A stretch of 64,000 nucleotides of DNA from NCBI RefSeq assembly GCF_025642785.1, contig NZ_JANZKU010000010.1:96471-160470 (forward strand), written 5' to 3'. The stretch comes from Pseudomonas sp. RIT-PI-AD (lineage in GTDB: Bacteria > Pseudomonadota > Gammaproteobacteria > Pseudomonadales > Pseudomonadaceae). The notes under the pieces were generated by a model, which was given only the letters and a program-made list of their open reading frames with translations, was not told the origin of the DNA and searched no databases. How positions within the stretch are numbered: the stretch's first letter is position 1; each line of letters opens with the position of its first letter. Both the position numbers and the translations under genes were made by a program. Below are positions 1 to 8,647 of this stretch, in pieces.

Positions 1-1
1 G

Positions 2-1261
2 GCAGCCTGTAGGCCGCGCCGGACGCTCGCCGGGCTGGCCTTCGTCACCTGGCTGGCCGGTGCCCTGCCGGCACTGGCCGGCCCGGACCTGAGCATCGAC
101 GGCGAGCGCTTGCCCGCCGCCAGCGTCGACCTGGTGCAGCAGGCGTTGGCCCGCCTGCATCCGGGCGGCGACCCGCTGCGGGTGCGCCGGGGCCTGGTGG
201 AAAACCGCCTGCTGGCGCGGCAGGAGGAAGCCGGCCTGCCGGAACGGCAACGCCGGGCGCTCGACGCCCAGGTGGACGACGAGGCCGAGCGCCTGGTGGA
301 GCTGGTCTACGGCGAACGGCTCGAGGCCGACCTCCAGGCGTTCCGCCTGCCCGACGACGGCCTCGACGCGGCGCGCCTGCGCGCGCTGCTCGCGCCGCGC
401 GGCAACGGCCTGCGCCTCGACAGCCAGGCCCTGGACGCCGGGCAGCGTGCGGCGGCCGCCGCGACCCGGGTCCGGGTCTGGCGCTTCGCCGGCGGCGCGC
501 CCGAGGTCCTCGACCTGCTCGACCTCTACGAGGCCGAGGAGGTGCAGGGCCGCGCCGAACTCCAGGAAGGCAACTTGGACTACCTGGAGCAACGCGCCGA
601 CCGGCGCCTGCGCCGTGCCTACCGTTGGCAGCGGCTGGCGGAGCAGGGCTTCGGCGCGGCCGAGCGCGACGGCCTGCGACGCATCGTGCGCGACAAGCTG
701 GTCCGGCAGGCCTACCTGCGCCAGGTGGGTCTCACCGACGAGCTGCACCAGACGTCGGCGTACCTGCAAGCGGCCGCCCGCCAGGTTGGCGATGCCGAGG
801 CGCGCGCCTATTACCAGCGCCACGGCGAACGTTATCGCAACGTCGCCCGGGTGCGCGCGGCGCACCTGCGCCTGGCCGACCAGGCCAGCGCCGACCGGGT
901 CTATGCCGAGTTGCAGGCCGGCCTGGCGTTCGACGAGGCGGTGCGGCGCCATTCCCAGGCCGCGGACAAGGCCCTGGACCCGCCCGGCGACCTCGGAATC
1001 ATCCACACCGCCGACCCCCGCCTGGACCTGCTGCACAAGGCGGCGCTGATCCAGAAGGCCGATACCCTGTCGCGGCCGATGCTGATCGACGGCGCCTTCG
1101 AGATCATCCGGGTGGGCGAGCGCGAGGATCGCCAACTGCCCTTGGAAGACCCGGCGGTGCGCGCGGAGGTCGACCAGGCGGTGGCCCGCGAACGGATCGC
1201 CGCGCAGCTCCAGGCGCGCCTCGACGAGCAGATGGCGCGGGCGCGGGTGGACGGCCTGTGA
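2..1261 (+). CDS. Parvulin (PpiC/SurA-like) peptidylprolyl isomerase, 5'-truncated by window edge
   Basis: The frame is open from base 2, so the true start lies outside the window. The first visible codons give an Arg-rich stretch and a hydrophobic run ending in ALPALAG, which looks like a signal peptide for export. The C-terminal third (about bases 840-1130) has the parvulin layout: a strand with VARVRAAHL, a helix with LQAGLAFDEAVRRHS, a GDLG turn, and a closing DGAFEIIRV strand. Such proteins isomerise prolyl bonds and chaperone envelope proteins in the periplasm. An internal TTG at 110 could be mistaken for the start but would remove the export signal. The stop overlaps the ATG of the next gene, so the two are translationally coupled. 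Family is fairly sure; the client is unknown. Confidence 0.75.
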   Translation, partial: AACRPRRTLAGLAFVTWLAGALPALAGPDLSIDGERLPAASVDLVQQALARLHPGGDPLRVRRGLVENRLLARQEEAGLPERQRRALDAQVDDEAERLVELVYGERLEADLQAFRLPDDGLDAARLRALLAPRGNGLRLDSQALDAGQRAAAAATRVRVWRFAGGAPEVLDLLDLYEAEEVQGRAELQEGNLDYLEQRADRRLRRAYRWQRLAEQGFGAAERDGLRRIVRDKLVRQAYLRQVGLTDELHQTSAYLQAAARQVGDAEARAYYQRHGERYRNVARVRAAHLRLADQASADRVYAELQAGLAFDEAVRRHSQAADKALDPPGDLGIIHTADPRLDLLHKAALIQKADTLSRPMLIDGAFEIIRVGEREDRQLPLEDPAVRAEVDQAVARERIAAQLQARLDEQMARARVDGL

Positions 1262-1845
1262 TGCGCTGGCTGGCCGCCGCCCTGGGCTGCGCCGCGAGCG
1301 CGGTGGCGGCAGTGGTCTATCTGGCGGAGGCGGACCCGGCGCCCGCGCCTCCCGCGGTCGCGGCGGTCCCCCGCGGCGCGCCCCTGGCGGAGGCCGGGAC
1401 GTGGTCGCCCCCGCCGGCACCGCGGGTATCCCGTCCCGCCCTGCCGGCGCCGACGGCCAAGGTCGCCGAGACGGACTCGCCACCAGGCCTGGATGCCGAG
1501 GCCGCCCAAGTGCTCATGCAGGTGATGATCGAACGCGGCGACCCACGCAGCCCGGCCCTGGGTGGCTTGCGCCCGCGGCGTCCGGCAACGGCGGCGACGC
1601 TCGCCGATCCCCAGGCCTATGCGGCGTTCCAGGCCGACGAGGAACGCCGCCAGGCCCAGGCTTATATCGCCGGGGTGCAGCAGATTCCGGCGATCCGCGC
1701 GCGGATCGAGGACGCCGCCCAAGGCGGCGAACGCAGCGCGGCGGAACTGGACGAGGCGCGCGGCGCCCTGCAACAGTTGGAAATGCTCCGCGACAGCCTG
1801 CGCACCCAGGCGCCCGAGCTGCTGTCCGAGCCGCCCGCGCCTTGA
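1261..1845 (+). CDS. Hypothetical membrane-anchored protein coupled to the isomerase gene
   Basis: This 194-residue protein starts with ATG inside the stop of the upstream isomerase gene (ATGA overlap). It begins MRWLAAALGCAASAVAAVVY, an uncleaved anchor or signal segment. A Pro/Ala-rich linker (about residues 22-65) follows, then a hydrophilic, probably helical C-terminal half rich in Glu, Arg and Gln. I recognise no family. The overlap with a secreted chaperone-like gene suggests a periplasmic job in the same pathway, but this is inference only. Coding is supported by the coupled start, strong third-position GC and an uninterrupted frame. Confidence 0.6.
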   Translation: MRWLAAALGCAASAVAAVVYLAEADPAPAPPAVAAVPRGAPLAEAGTWSPPPAPRVSRPALPAPTAKVAETDSPPGLDAEAAQVLMQVMIERGDPRSPALGGLRPRRPATAATLADPQAYAAFQADEERRQAQAYIAGVQQIPAIRARIEDAAQGGERSAAELDEARGALQQLEMLRDSLRTQAPELLSEPPAP

Positions 1846-1924
1846 TTTGCGCGGCCATGCGCCGGACGCGTCGAAAACCCGCCTCGGCCCCGGCGAGAAG
1901 CTCGACGCGAGCCCCCCGTGTTTC

Positions 1925-1943
1925 GATAATCATTCTCGATTCG
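1925..1943 (+). promoter_or_regulatory. Fur box upstream of ECF sigma gene
   Basis: GATAATCATTCTCGATTCG matches the Fur 6-1-6 pattern: GATAAT, a spacer base, then ATTCTC, which is one base from the ideal ATTATC. It lies about 70 bp before the ATG of the sigma-factor gene in a locally AT-richer patch. Iron-loaded Fur normally silences such sigma genes, so this predicts expression of the module only in iron starvation. Confidence 0.7.
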
Positions 1944-2009
1944 TTGTATGCTGGCCGGCCTCTCCAGCACGCCGCGCCATGTGGCCGGTTTCCAGGGGTC
2001 CTCGGTCAT

Positions 2010-2531
2010 ATGCGGCGTTTCGCCTCTTCGTCCCTCCTGCAGAGCTTCCAGGTGCACTACGCGGACCTTCTCCGCTTCCTCGCCCGGCGCCTGGGCGATC
2101 GCCAGCGTGCGGCGGACGTGGCCCAGGACACCTGGCTGCGCCTGGCCGATCATCCCAATGAAAACGATGTGCTGGACCCGCGTGCCTATCTGTTTCGGGT
2201 AGCCGGCAACCTGGCCATCGACAACCTGCGTCGCGAAGGCCGCCTGGCCGAACTGCACGTCGAGGCGACCGCCGCCGACGAGCTGTGCGACCCATTGGCC
2301 ACGCCGGAGTCCCACGTGCTCGCCCACGAAAGCCTGGAGCTGCTCGACGCCGCGCTCGACCAGTTGCCGGTCAACGCGCGCACCGCCCTGCTGCTCAATC
2401 GCCTGGACGGCCTGACCCATGCGCAGATCGCCCGGCGTCTGGGCGTATCGGAAAGCATGGTGGGCAAATACATCGTCCAGGCCATGCGCCATTGCCTGGC
2501 CTGGCAACGCCAGCAGGCGGGCGTGCCATGA
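2010..2531 (+). CDS. FecI-type ECF sigma factor (iron starvation)
   Basis: 173 residues, the usual length for FecI-like factors. Sigma region 2 spans roughly residues 10-80 (LLRFLARRLGDRQRAADVAQ, then DPRAYLFRVAGNLAIDNLRR). Region 4 spans about 105-162, with the helix-turn-helix around LTHAQIARRLGVSESMVGKY. It should direct RNA polymerase to the receptor gene at 3667 when the outer-membrane receptor is occupied. The ATG at 2010 fits the family N-terminus; a longer upstream reading is open but shows no homology. The stop overlaps the ATG of the fecR-like gene by four bases (ATGA). A Fur box lies upstream. Confidence 0.9.
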   Translation: MRRFASSSLLQSFQVHYADLLRFLARRLGDRQRAADVAQDTWLRLADHPNENDVLDPRAYLFRVAGNLAIDNLRREGRLAELHVEATAADELCDPLATPESHVLAHESLELLDAALDQLPVNARTALLLNRLDGLTHAQIARRLGVSESMVGKYIVQAMRHCLAWQRQQAGVP

Positions 2532-3484
2532 GCCGCCATCAGTCGCTCGCCGCGTTGGAAGAGCAGGCCCTCGAGCACCTGGCGGAGCTGCATTCCGGAC
2601 GCGCCGACGCCGAACGGCATGCCGCCTTCGCCCAGTGGCGTGCGCAGAGCCCGGCCCACGCGCATGCCGCCGCCACGGCCGAGGCACTGTGGAACGCGCT
2701 GCCGCGGACCCGCGCCGCCCGGCGTCACCGGCAGGGTGCCCCGGGTCGCGTGCGCCGCGGGCTGCCGCTGGCGATCGCGGCTTGCCTGGCGGTCGTCGCC
2801 GTGGGCCTGGCGTTACCCACGTTGCGGCCCGGCGGGTATGCCGACTACCGCACCCAGACCGGCGAGCGTCGGCTGATCGAACTGGCCGATGGCAGCCGCG
2901 TCTGGCTCAACAGCGACAGCGCGCTGTCCGAGGACTTTTCCCCGGGGCTGCGGCGCCTGCGCCTGCTGCGTGGCGAGGCGCTCTTCGAGGTGGCCAAGGA
3001 CCCGGCGCGGCCCTTCGTGGTGGAGGCGGCCGGCGGCCGGGTGCGCGCCGTGGGCACCCGCTTCGACGTCGATAGCCGGGGCCCGCGGGTACGGGTGGAC
3101 GTGAGCGAGGGCGTGGTCCAGGTGGACAGCGCCGGCGGTCAGCCGGTGAGCCTGGCGGCCGGGCAGCGCTTGAGCTATCGCGAGCGGGGCGCGCCCGGCG
3201 CGGTGCAGCCGCTGGACCTGTACAGCGCCAGCGCCTGGCAACGCGGCAAGCTGATCTTCAATCGGCGCCCGCTGGGCGAGGTGCTCGACGAACTGGAACG
3301 CTACCTGCCCGGGCGCATCCTGCTCACCGACCGCGACCTCGGCCGGCATCGGGTCAGCGGCGTGTTCGACCTCGATGACCCGGCCGCCCTGCTCACGACC
3401 CTGGAGCGCCTGCAACCGGTGAGGATCACCCGCTTGCCTTGGCTGGTGCTGATCCGGCCCGCTCCACGCGGCCCGGGCGAATAG
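2528..3484 (+). CDS. FecR-type anti-sigma regulator
   Basis: 318 residues. An N-terminal DUF4880-like cytoplasmic domain (about 8-60, with FAQWRAQSPAHAHA) binds the sigma factor. One transmembrane helix (about 79-97) follows, then a periplasmic FecR domain with the typical phrases GERRLIELADGSRVWLNSDS and LLRGEALFEVAKDPARPFVV, and a C-terminal STN-like segment (about 245-310). It relays receptor occupancy across the inner membrane and holds or activates the sigma factor encoded just upstream. The start overlaps the sigma gene stop, indicating translational coupling. The substrate-specific receptor follows 182 bp downstream. Confidence 0.9.
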   Translation: MSRHQSLAALEEQALEHLAELHSGRADAERHAAFAQWRAQSPAHAHAAATAEALWNALPRTRAARRHRQGAPGRVRRGLPLAIAACLAVVAVGLALPTLRPGGYADYRTQTGERRLIELADGSRVWLNSDSALSEDFSPGLRRLRLLRGEALFEVAKDPARPFVVEAAGGRVRAVGTRFDVDSRGPRVRVDVSEGVVQVDSAGGQPVSLAAGQRLSYRERGAPGAVQPLDLYSASAWQRGKLIFNRRPLGEVLDELERYLPGRILLTDRDLGRHRVSGVFDLDDPAALLTTLERLQPVRITRLPWLVLIRPAPRGPGE

Positions 3485-3666
3485 CGCCCCCGGCAGCGCC
3501 GACCCGGGCCTGGCATGGCGGTGCTCATCGCCCCGCGCCCGGCGGATGATGGGTCGAAATTTTTTTCGTTTCGGCACTGCAAGGTTCGCGAAGTCGTTTC
3601 GTCGTAGGCATGAACGCGAAGAATTCCCAATAACGCGCCCTGCCCAACCGACACGGAACCCCTCGT

Positions 3667-6054
3667 ATGGCTCACCCTTCTTCTCCGCTGCACCGCGGTT
3701 TGTTTCTCGCCTCGCTGATCGCTGGCGCCAGTCCGCTGGCCATGGCCGCCGAGCAGGCCGCCGTCGAGTTGCACATCGCGCCGCACAGCCTGGACAGCAC
3801 CCTGACCCAGTTCGCCGATCAGGCCGGTCTGCACCTGCTGTTCAATTCCGAGGATATCCAGGGCCTGCGCAGCAGCGGTCTGGACGGTCGCTACACCCCG
3901 GACGAGGCGCTGCGCCGCCTGCTCGACGGCAGCGGGATGAGCTGGCGCTTCACCGACGAGCGTACGGTGCTGCTGCAGCCCCAGGCGCGCGCGGAGGAGG
4001 CCGCGCTCAACCTGGCCTCGACGCAAATCAGCGTGGCGGCGCGCACCCCCACCGATATCGGCTCGATCCCCGGCACTGTCTGGGTGCTGGAGCAGGCTCA
4101 ATTGCGCGAACAGCTCGACACCGGGGTCAGCCTCAAGGAAGCGGTGGGCAAGCTGGTGCCGGGCCTCGACCTGGCGCCGGAAGGCCGCACCAATTACGGC
4201 CAGAACATGCGCGGGCGCAACGTGCTGCTGATGATCGACGGGGTCAGCCAGAACAGCTCGCGAGGTCTGTCGCGCCAGTTCGACAGCATTTCGCCGTTCA
4301 ACGTCGAGCGCGTCGAGGTGCTGTCCGGCGCCAGCGCCTTGTACGGCGGCGGCGCCACCGGCGGCATCATCAACCTCATCACCAAGAAGGGGGCCGCCGG
4401 CGCGGCCCGTTTCGAGACGCAGGCGGGCGCCAGCAGCGGTTTCAACAACAGCGACGACCTGTCCACCCGCCTGGCCCAGTCGGTGAGCGGCGGCAACGAC
4501 CGTATCAGCGCGCGCCTGGGCGTGTCGGCGGAAAAGAGCGAAGCCTTCTATGACGGCGCCGGCGAGCAGATCTTCATCGATAACACCCAGACCGACCTGC
4601 AGTACAACCGCACCCTGGATGTGATGGGCAACCTTTCCGCGCAGCTCAGCGACGCGCAGAGCCTCGACCTGCTGGCGCAGTATTACGATTCGGGCAACGA
4701 CGGCAGCACGGGCATCTACTTTCCACACCTGAACGACAAGGCGCCGTCGAGCCTGGACGATGCCGAGGTCCGCAGCGGGCTGGATACCGACCTGGAACCC
4801 CGCACCCGCCGCCTGTTGCTCAACGCCAATTACCACCATGCCGATGTGCTCGGCCAGGACTTCTACCTGCAGGCCTACTACCGCAAGGAAGACGACAACT
4901 TCTACCCGTTTCCCTACTACAACAGCGGTGGCCCGGTCGGCAGCAAAGGCGTGTACTTCGCCGCCTCGCAGCAGAACTTCGAGGTCAGCGGCCTGAAGGG
5001 CCTGTTCAGCAAGCAGTGGGATCGCGTCAAGTTGACCTACGGCGTGGACCTCGACCACGAGCGCTTCAACGCCGAACAGAAGACCTTCGACTCACTGATC
5101 TCTTCGGAAAGCGGCGGCCTGGACCTGAGCACCCTGAGTACCGCGCCGCGCTATCCCAGCTATGTCGTCGACGGCCTGTCGGCCTATGGCCAACTGGACT
5201 GGAAGGCCACCGACGGCCTGACCGTCTCCGGCGGCGCGCGGCACCAGAAGATGGACGTCGAGGTGAGCGACTTCAAGAACGTCCCCGGCGGCGACAACGA
5301 TTACCAGGTCAGCCTGTACAACCTCGGCGCCATCTACGACTTCAAGAACGGCCACCAGGCGTGGAGCAACTACAGCGAAGGCTTCGACCTGCCCGATCCG
5401 GCCAAGTACTACGGCAAGGCCGGCCTGTCGGTGGACGACAACCCGCTGGCCGGTATCAAGAGCCGCCAGGTGGAACTGGGCTGGCGCTATGCCGACCCGC
5501 ACTGGCAGGCGCAAACCGCGGTGTACTACATCTGGTCCGACAAGGTGATCACCACCGACCAGGCCACCCTGACCATCGACGTGATCGACAACAAGAGCCG
5601 CGACTTCGGGTTCGAGGGCGCGCTGACCCGTTACTTCGACAACGGCTGGCAGGGCGGCACCACGCTGCACCTGGTGCGCTCCCAGGAAGAGGATGCCGAT
5701 GGCGACTGGATCAAGCGCGATGCCCGCTATGCGTCGCTCTCCAAATCCACCGCCTTCGTCGGCTGGGGGGACGGGCAGAACAGCGCGCGGCTGCAGGCCA
5801 ATCGCGCCTTCAGCCTGAAGGACGACGCCGACCACGAAATCGATGGCTACACCACCTTCGACCTGATGGGCGAACGCCAGACCGGGTTCGGCACCTTCAG
5901 CGCGGGAATCCAGAACCTGCTGGACAAGCACTACAGCACCGTCTGGGGGCAACGCGCGACCTTGTTCTATTCGCCGACCTTCGGGCCGGCCTATCTGTAT
6001 GACTACCAAGGCCGCGGGCGCACCTTCACCCTGGGTTGGCGCGTGGAGTACTGA
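3667..6054 (+). CDS. TonB-dependent siderophore receptor, IutA/ChtA-like, with signalling domain
   Basis: 795 residues. A signal peptide (about 1-27, ending AMA) is followed by an STN signalling domain (about 30-105, LDSTLTQFADQAGLHLLF), a plug (about 120-235, with RGRNVLLMIDG and ERVEVLSGASALYGGGATGG) and a 22-strand-type barrel ending in an aromatic residue. The last 40 residues (VWGQRA, FGPAYLYDYQGRGRTF) recall the aerobactin receptor IutA and Pseudomonas ChtA, so hydroxamate-citrate siderophores are the likely ligands; this is inferred from remembered sequence. The extra STN domain means it signals through the FecR and sigma proteins encoded upstream. ATG 3667 gives the complete signal peptide. 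Confidence 0.88.
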   Translation: MAHPSSPLHRGLFLASLIAGASPLAMAAEQAAVELHIAPHSLDSTLTQFADQAGLHLLFNSEDIQGLRSSGLDGRYTPDEALRRLLDGSGMSWRFTDERTVLLQPQARAEEAALNLASTQISVAARTPTDIGSIPGTVWVLEQAQLREQLDTGVSLKEAVGKLVPGLDLAPEGRTNYGQNMRGRNVLLMIDGVSQNSSRGLSRQFDSISPFNVERVEVLSGASALYGGGATGGIINLITKKGAAGAARFETQAGASSGFNNSDDLSTRLAQSVSGGNDRISARLGVSAEKSEAFYDGAGEQIFIDNTQTDLQYNRTLDVMGNLSAQLSDAQSLDLLAQYYDSGNDGSTGIYFPHLNDKAPSSLDDAEVRSGLDTDLEPRTRRLLLNANYHHADVLGQDFYLQAYYRKEDDNFYPFPYYNSGGPVGSKGVYFAASQQNFEVSGLKGLFSKQWDRVKLTYGVDLDHERFNAEQKTFDSLISSESGGLDLSTLSTAPRYPSYVVDGLSAYGQLDWKATDGLTVSGGARHQKMDVEVSDFKNVPGGDNDYQVSLYNLGAIYDFKNGHQAWSNYSEGFDLPDPAKYYGKAGLSVDDNPLAGIKSRQVELGWRYADPHWQAQTAVYYIWSDKVITTDQATLTIDVIDNKSRDFGFEGALTRYFDNGWQGGTTLHLVRSQEEDADGDWIKRDARYASLSKSTAFVGWGDGQNSARLQANRAFSLKDDADHEIDGYTTFDLMGERQTGFGTFSAGIQNLLDKHYSTVWGQRATLFYSPTFGPAYLYDYQGRGRTFTLGWRVEY

Positions 6055-6195
6055 GGCGGAAAAGCGCGGCGCCGCTATCCGAAAGGCCCGGTTGACCAGG
6101 CGCGGGTCGCCCCGCAACCGGTGGAAATGCGCCGCGACAGCCCGCGAGTCCAGGCGCCCGAGCCGCCGGTTTTTGGCCGCGCGGCGCGGGTCCGT

Positions 6196-6480
6196 TCAGC
6201 AGGCCTCCGCAGTGGTGCCGGCGCGCAGGTGCAGGCAATGGTCGCGCAGCAGTTCGTCCAGCAGCGGCGCGGCGGTCGCCGTCGCCCGCCACAGCGCCGT
6301 GGCGCTCGCCCAGTTCGCGCGCAGCCACCATTCGGCTCGGCCGGCGTCGGGCAGGTGCAGCTCGCATTCCAGGCAGCCGGGCACGTCCCGGGACAGCCGC
6401 GCCAGGCGTTGCAGCAGGGCGGCGATGGCCGCTTCGTGGCCCGGCCGGCCACGGCCGCTCAGGTACTGTTCGATGCCCAT
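6196..6480 (-). CDS. Small ABM-like monooxygenase-fold protein
   Basis: 94 residues starting MGIEQYL. The pattern of an early helix (IAALLQRLARLSRDVPGCLE), a strand with CELHLPD, then WWLRANWASATAL resembles the dimeric antibiotic-biosynthesis-monooxygenase (ABM, YgiN-type) fold, which handles quinones or other electrophiles. The match is by eye and weak. It begins 8 bp after the stop of the SDR gene on the same strand, so the two probably form one transcript opposite the AraC-type regulator. No catalytic residues can be assigned with confidence. Confidence 0.55.
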   Translation of the reverse strand: MGIEQYLSGRGRPGHEAAIAALLQRLARLSRDVPGCLECELHLPDAGRAEWWLRANWASATALWRATATAAPLLDELLRDHCLHLRAGTTAEAC

Positions 6481-6488
6481 GGGAAACC

Positions 6489-7226
6489 TCAGAAAGGGCT
6501 GGCGGTGGGCCGCACGATGACTTCGCTGACGTCCACCTCCGGCGGTTGCTCGATGGCGTAGGCGATGGCGCGGGCCACCGCCTCGGCCGGCATGGCGATC
6601 CGCCGGAAGGCGCGCATGGCCTCGCGTCCGGTCGGATCGGAAATGCTCTCGGCCAGCTCCGAGGTGGTCACCCCGGGAGAGATCACGCTGACCCGGATGG
6701 CCTCGCCGACCTCCTGGCGCAAGCCCTCCGACAAGGCGCGCACGGCGAACTTGGTGGCGCAGTACACGGCCGCGGTCGGGCTCACCGCGTGGGCGCCGAT
6801 GGACGCCAGGTTGACGAACTGGCCGCTGCCCTGGCGCTGCATCAGCGGCAATGCGGCGGCGATGCCGTAGAGCACCCCCATCAGGTTGACGTCGATCATC
6901 CGTTGCCACTCGTCCACCCGCCCCGCGTCCAGGCGCGACAGGGGCATCACCCCGGCGTTGTTCACCAGCACGTCGAGGCGGCCGAAACGCCGCGTGGCGA
7001 AGTCGACGAATTCCTGCACCTGCTCCCGCCGGGTCACGTCCAGCGCCTGGTAATCCGCTTCGCCGCCGTCCGCGCGGATCGCCTCGGCCAGCGTCCGCAG
7101 GCGTTCTTCGCGGCGCGCGCCGAGCACCAGGCGGGCACCGCGGCGGGCGAGCCAGCGCGCGGTGGCCTCGCCGATCCCGCTGCTGGCGCCGGTGATGGCC
7201 ACTACCTTGCCGTCGAGTTCGTTCAT
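6489..7226 (-). CDS. Short-chain dehydrogenase/reductase (SDR)
   Basis: 245 residues, classical SDR length. The NAD(P) motif TGASSGIGEATA is at about 11-22. NNAG is near 87, and the catalytic Ser (LASIGA) with the YCATK motif lies near 137-155. An Arg-rich stretch after the second strand (GARREERLR) suggests NADP(H) preference. Start MNELDGKVV is chosen because it follows a good ribosome site (GGGGAAGG) and matches family N-termini; a start 14 codons upstream is less likely. It leads a two-gene unit with the ABM-like gene and is divergent from an AraC-family regulator, which likely controls it. Substrate unknown, perhaps a reactive aldehyde or ketone. Confidence 0.88.
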   Translation of the reverse strand: MNELDGKVVAITGASSGIGEATARWLARRGARLVLGARREERLRTLAEAIRADGGEADYQALDVTRREQVQEFVDFATRRFGRLDVLVNNAGVMPLSRLDAGRVDEWQRMIDVNLMGVLYGIAAALPLMQRQGSGQFVNLASIGAHAVSPTAAVYCATKFAVRALSEGLRQEVGEAIRVSVISPGVTTSELAESISDPTGREAMRAFRRIAMPAEAVARAIAYAIEQPPEVDVSEVIVRPTASPF

Positions 7227-7323
7227 GTTCGCCTTCCCCCGCAGAGGCGACGCCCGGTGCGTCGCCATGGGTTCAGCCTAGGGGTCGCGACCGGCCAGGC
7301 GGTAGGCGATTGCTGCCGCGTTC

Positions 7324-7440
7324 TTGCCCGATTCTGTCGCGCCGACGTCCGCATCCGTCGGAGAAGGCCGGCAGGCTCGGCGTCCGGGCCGGTACGCGTG
7401 GGCAGAATTGCCCGATCCTCCCGCGAACTTGCCCGATCCT
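7324..7440 (+). promoter_or_regulatory. Three helically phased direct repeats (candidate AraC-type operator)
   Basis: The 12-mer TTGCCCGATYCT occurs three times on the plus strand, at 7324-7335, 7408-7419 and 7429-7440. The last two are 21 bp apart (two helical turns) and the first two 84 bp apart (eight turns), so all face the same side of the helix. They lie in the 292-bp gap between the divergent SDR and AraC genes. Direct repeats at 21 bp are the usual half-site layout for AraC/XylS-family regulators, so the protein encoded at 7519 is the obvious candidate binder. Confidence 0.6.
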
Positions 7441-7518
7441 GCCGGGCGATGGCGGGGGGTGCGGCTTTCCGCGGCCGCAACCGCTAAGCTGGTGGTTCGC
7501 ACCGGCCGAGGGCTTCCC

Positions 7519-8457
7519 ATGACGCACACAGAGGTTCAGGCGGCGCAGGCCGCCGAAGCGGCGCGGCATCGCGAACTGACCGAGCGGATAAGCCGCCATT
7601 GCCCCCAGGAAGGCTTCCACGACACCGCGGTGGAGCCCCTGACCCTGATCCGCTGCGATGCGCCGACCCAGCGAATGCACGGCGTCCACGAGCCGGCGCT
7701 GTGCCTGATCGCCCAGGGCGGCAAGGACCTGTACCTGGGCACCGAACGCTACCGCTACGATCCGCTGCATTTCCTCCTGGTCTCGGTGGCCCTGCCGGTC
7801 TGCGGGCAGGTGATCGAGGCCTCGCCTGAGCGCCCCTACCTGTGCCTGCGGCTGACCCTCGACCCCGGCGAAATCGCTCGGCTGATCGCCGACGCCGGGC
7901 TGTCCGGCGCGGCGCAACGACCCCAGGGACGCGGCCTCTACGTGCAGCGGCTGGACGAGTCGCTGCTGGACGCGGTGCTGCGCCTGTTGCGCCTGCTGGA
8001 GGCGCCCGCGGACGTACCGATGCTGGCGCCGCTGGTGATCCGGGAAATCTTCTACCGGGTGTTGCGCGGGCCTCAGGGGCACCTGCTGCACGACATCGCC
8101 ATGGGCGACAGCCAGGCCTACCGGGTGACCCGCGCCATCGAGTGGTTGAACGATCACTACGGCCAGCCGCTGCGCATCGAGGACCTGGCGCGCCGGGTGA
8201 ACCTCAGCGTGTCGACCCTGCACCACCGGTTCAAGGCGCTCACCGCCCTCAGCCCCTTGCAATACCAGAAGCAGCTGCGCTTGCAGGAGGCGCGGCGGCT
8301 GATGCTCTCGGAAGGGCTGGAGGCTTCCCTCGCGGGGCACCGGGTCGGCTACGGCAGCCCCTCGCAATTCAGCCGCGAATACAGCCGGCTGTTCGGCGCG
8401 CCGCCGCTCAGGGACCTGGCGGCCTTGCGCAACGGTCCGGCGACGGCCCCGGCCTGA
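7519..8457 (+). CDS. AraC-family transcriptional regulator with AraC_N sensing domain
   Basis: 312 residues. The N-terminal part (about 35-175; HEPALCLIAQGGKDLYLG, then YDPLHFLLVSVALPV) is the cupin-like AraC_N type found in regulators such as YqhC. The C-terminal 100 residues hold two helix-turn-helix motifs (RIEDLARRVNLSVSTLHHRF and GYGSPSQFSREYSRLFGAPP). Regulators of this subfamily usually activate adjacent oxidoreductase genes in response to electrophiles. Divergence from the SDR and ABM-like genes and the phased repeats in between fit this. The ATG at 7519 is chosen because it gives the family N-terminus; the frame is open further upstream but covers the operator region. Confidence 0.88.
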   Translation: MTHTEVQAAQAAEAARHRELTERISRHCPQEGFHDTAVEPLTLIRCDAPTQRMHGVHEPALCLIAQGGKDLYLGTERYRYDPLHFLLVSVALPVCGQVIEASPERPYLCLRLTLDPGEIARLIADAGLSGAAQRPQGRGLYVQRLDESLLDAVLRLLRLLEAPADVPMLAPLVIREIFYRVLRGPQGHLLHDIAMGDSQAYRVTRAIEWLNDHYGQPLRIEDLARRVNLSVSTLHHRFKALTALSPLQYQKQLRLQEARRLMLSEGLEASLAGHRVGYGSPSQFSREYSRLFGAPPLRDLAALRNGPATAPA

Positions 8458-8647
8458 GCCCCGCCGCGTCCGTCGGATAGGCGGGTCGCGGACCCCGGGA
8501 AAGCGTTCCCGCCGTCGCACCGGGGCGGGTATGATCCGCGACGATTCGCCGGAATTCCCTACAGACGCCCGCCGTTAGCCCGCCTGTTCGTGCATGCGGG
8601 TCGCGCCGGGCGTCTTTTCATCGATCTTTTTTCTCCAGGTGATCGTC

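Noticed and set aside
3301..5058. 585-codon open frame on the minus strand
   Set aside because: Antisense to the fecR-like gene and the IutA-like receptor; the plus-strand proteins have complete domains.
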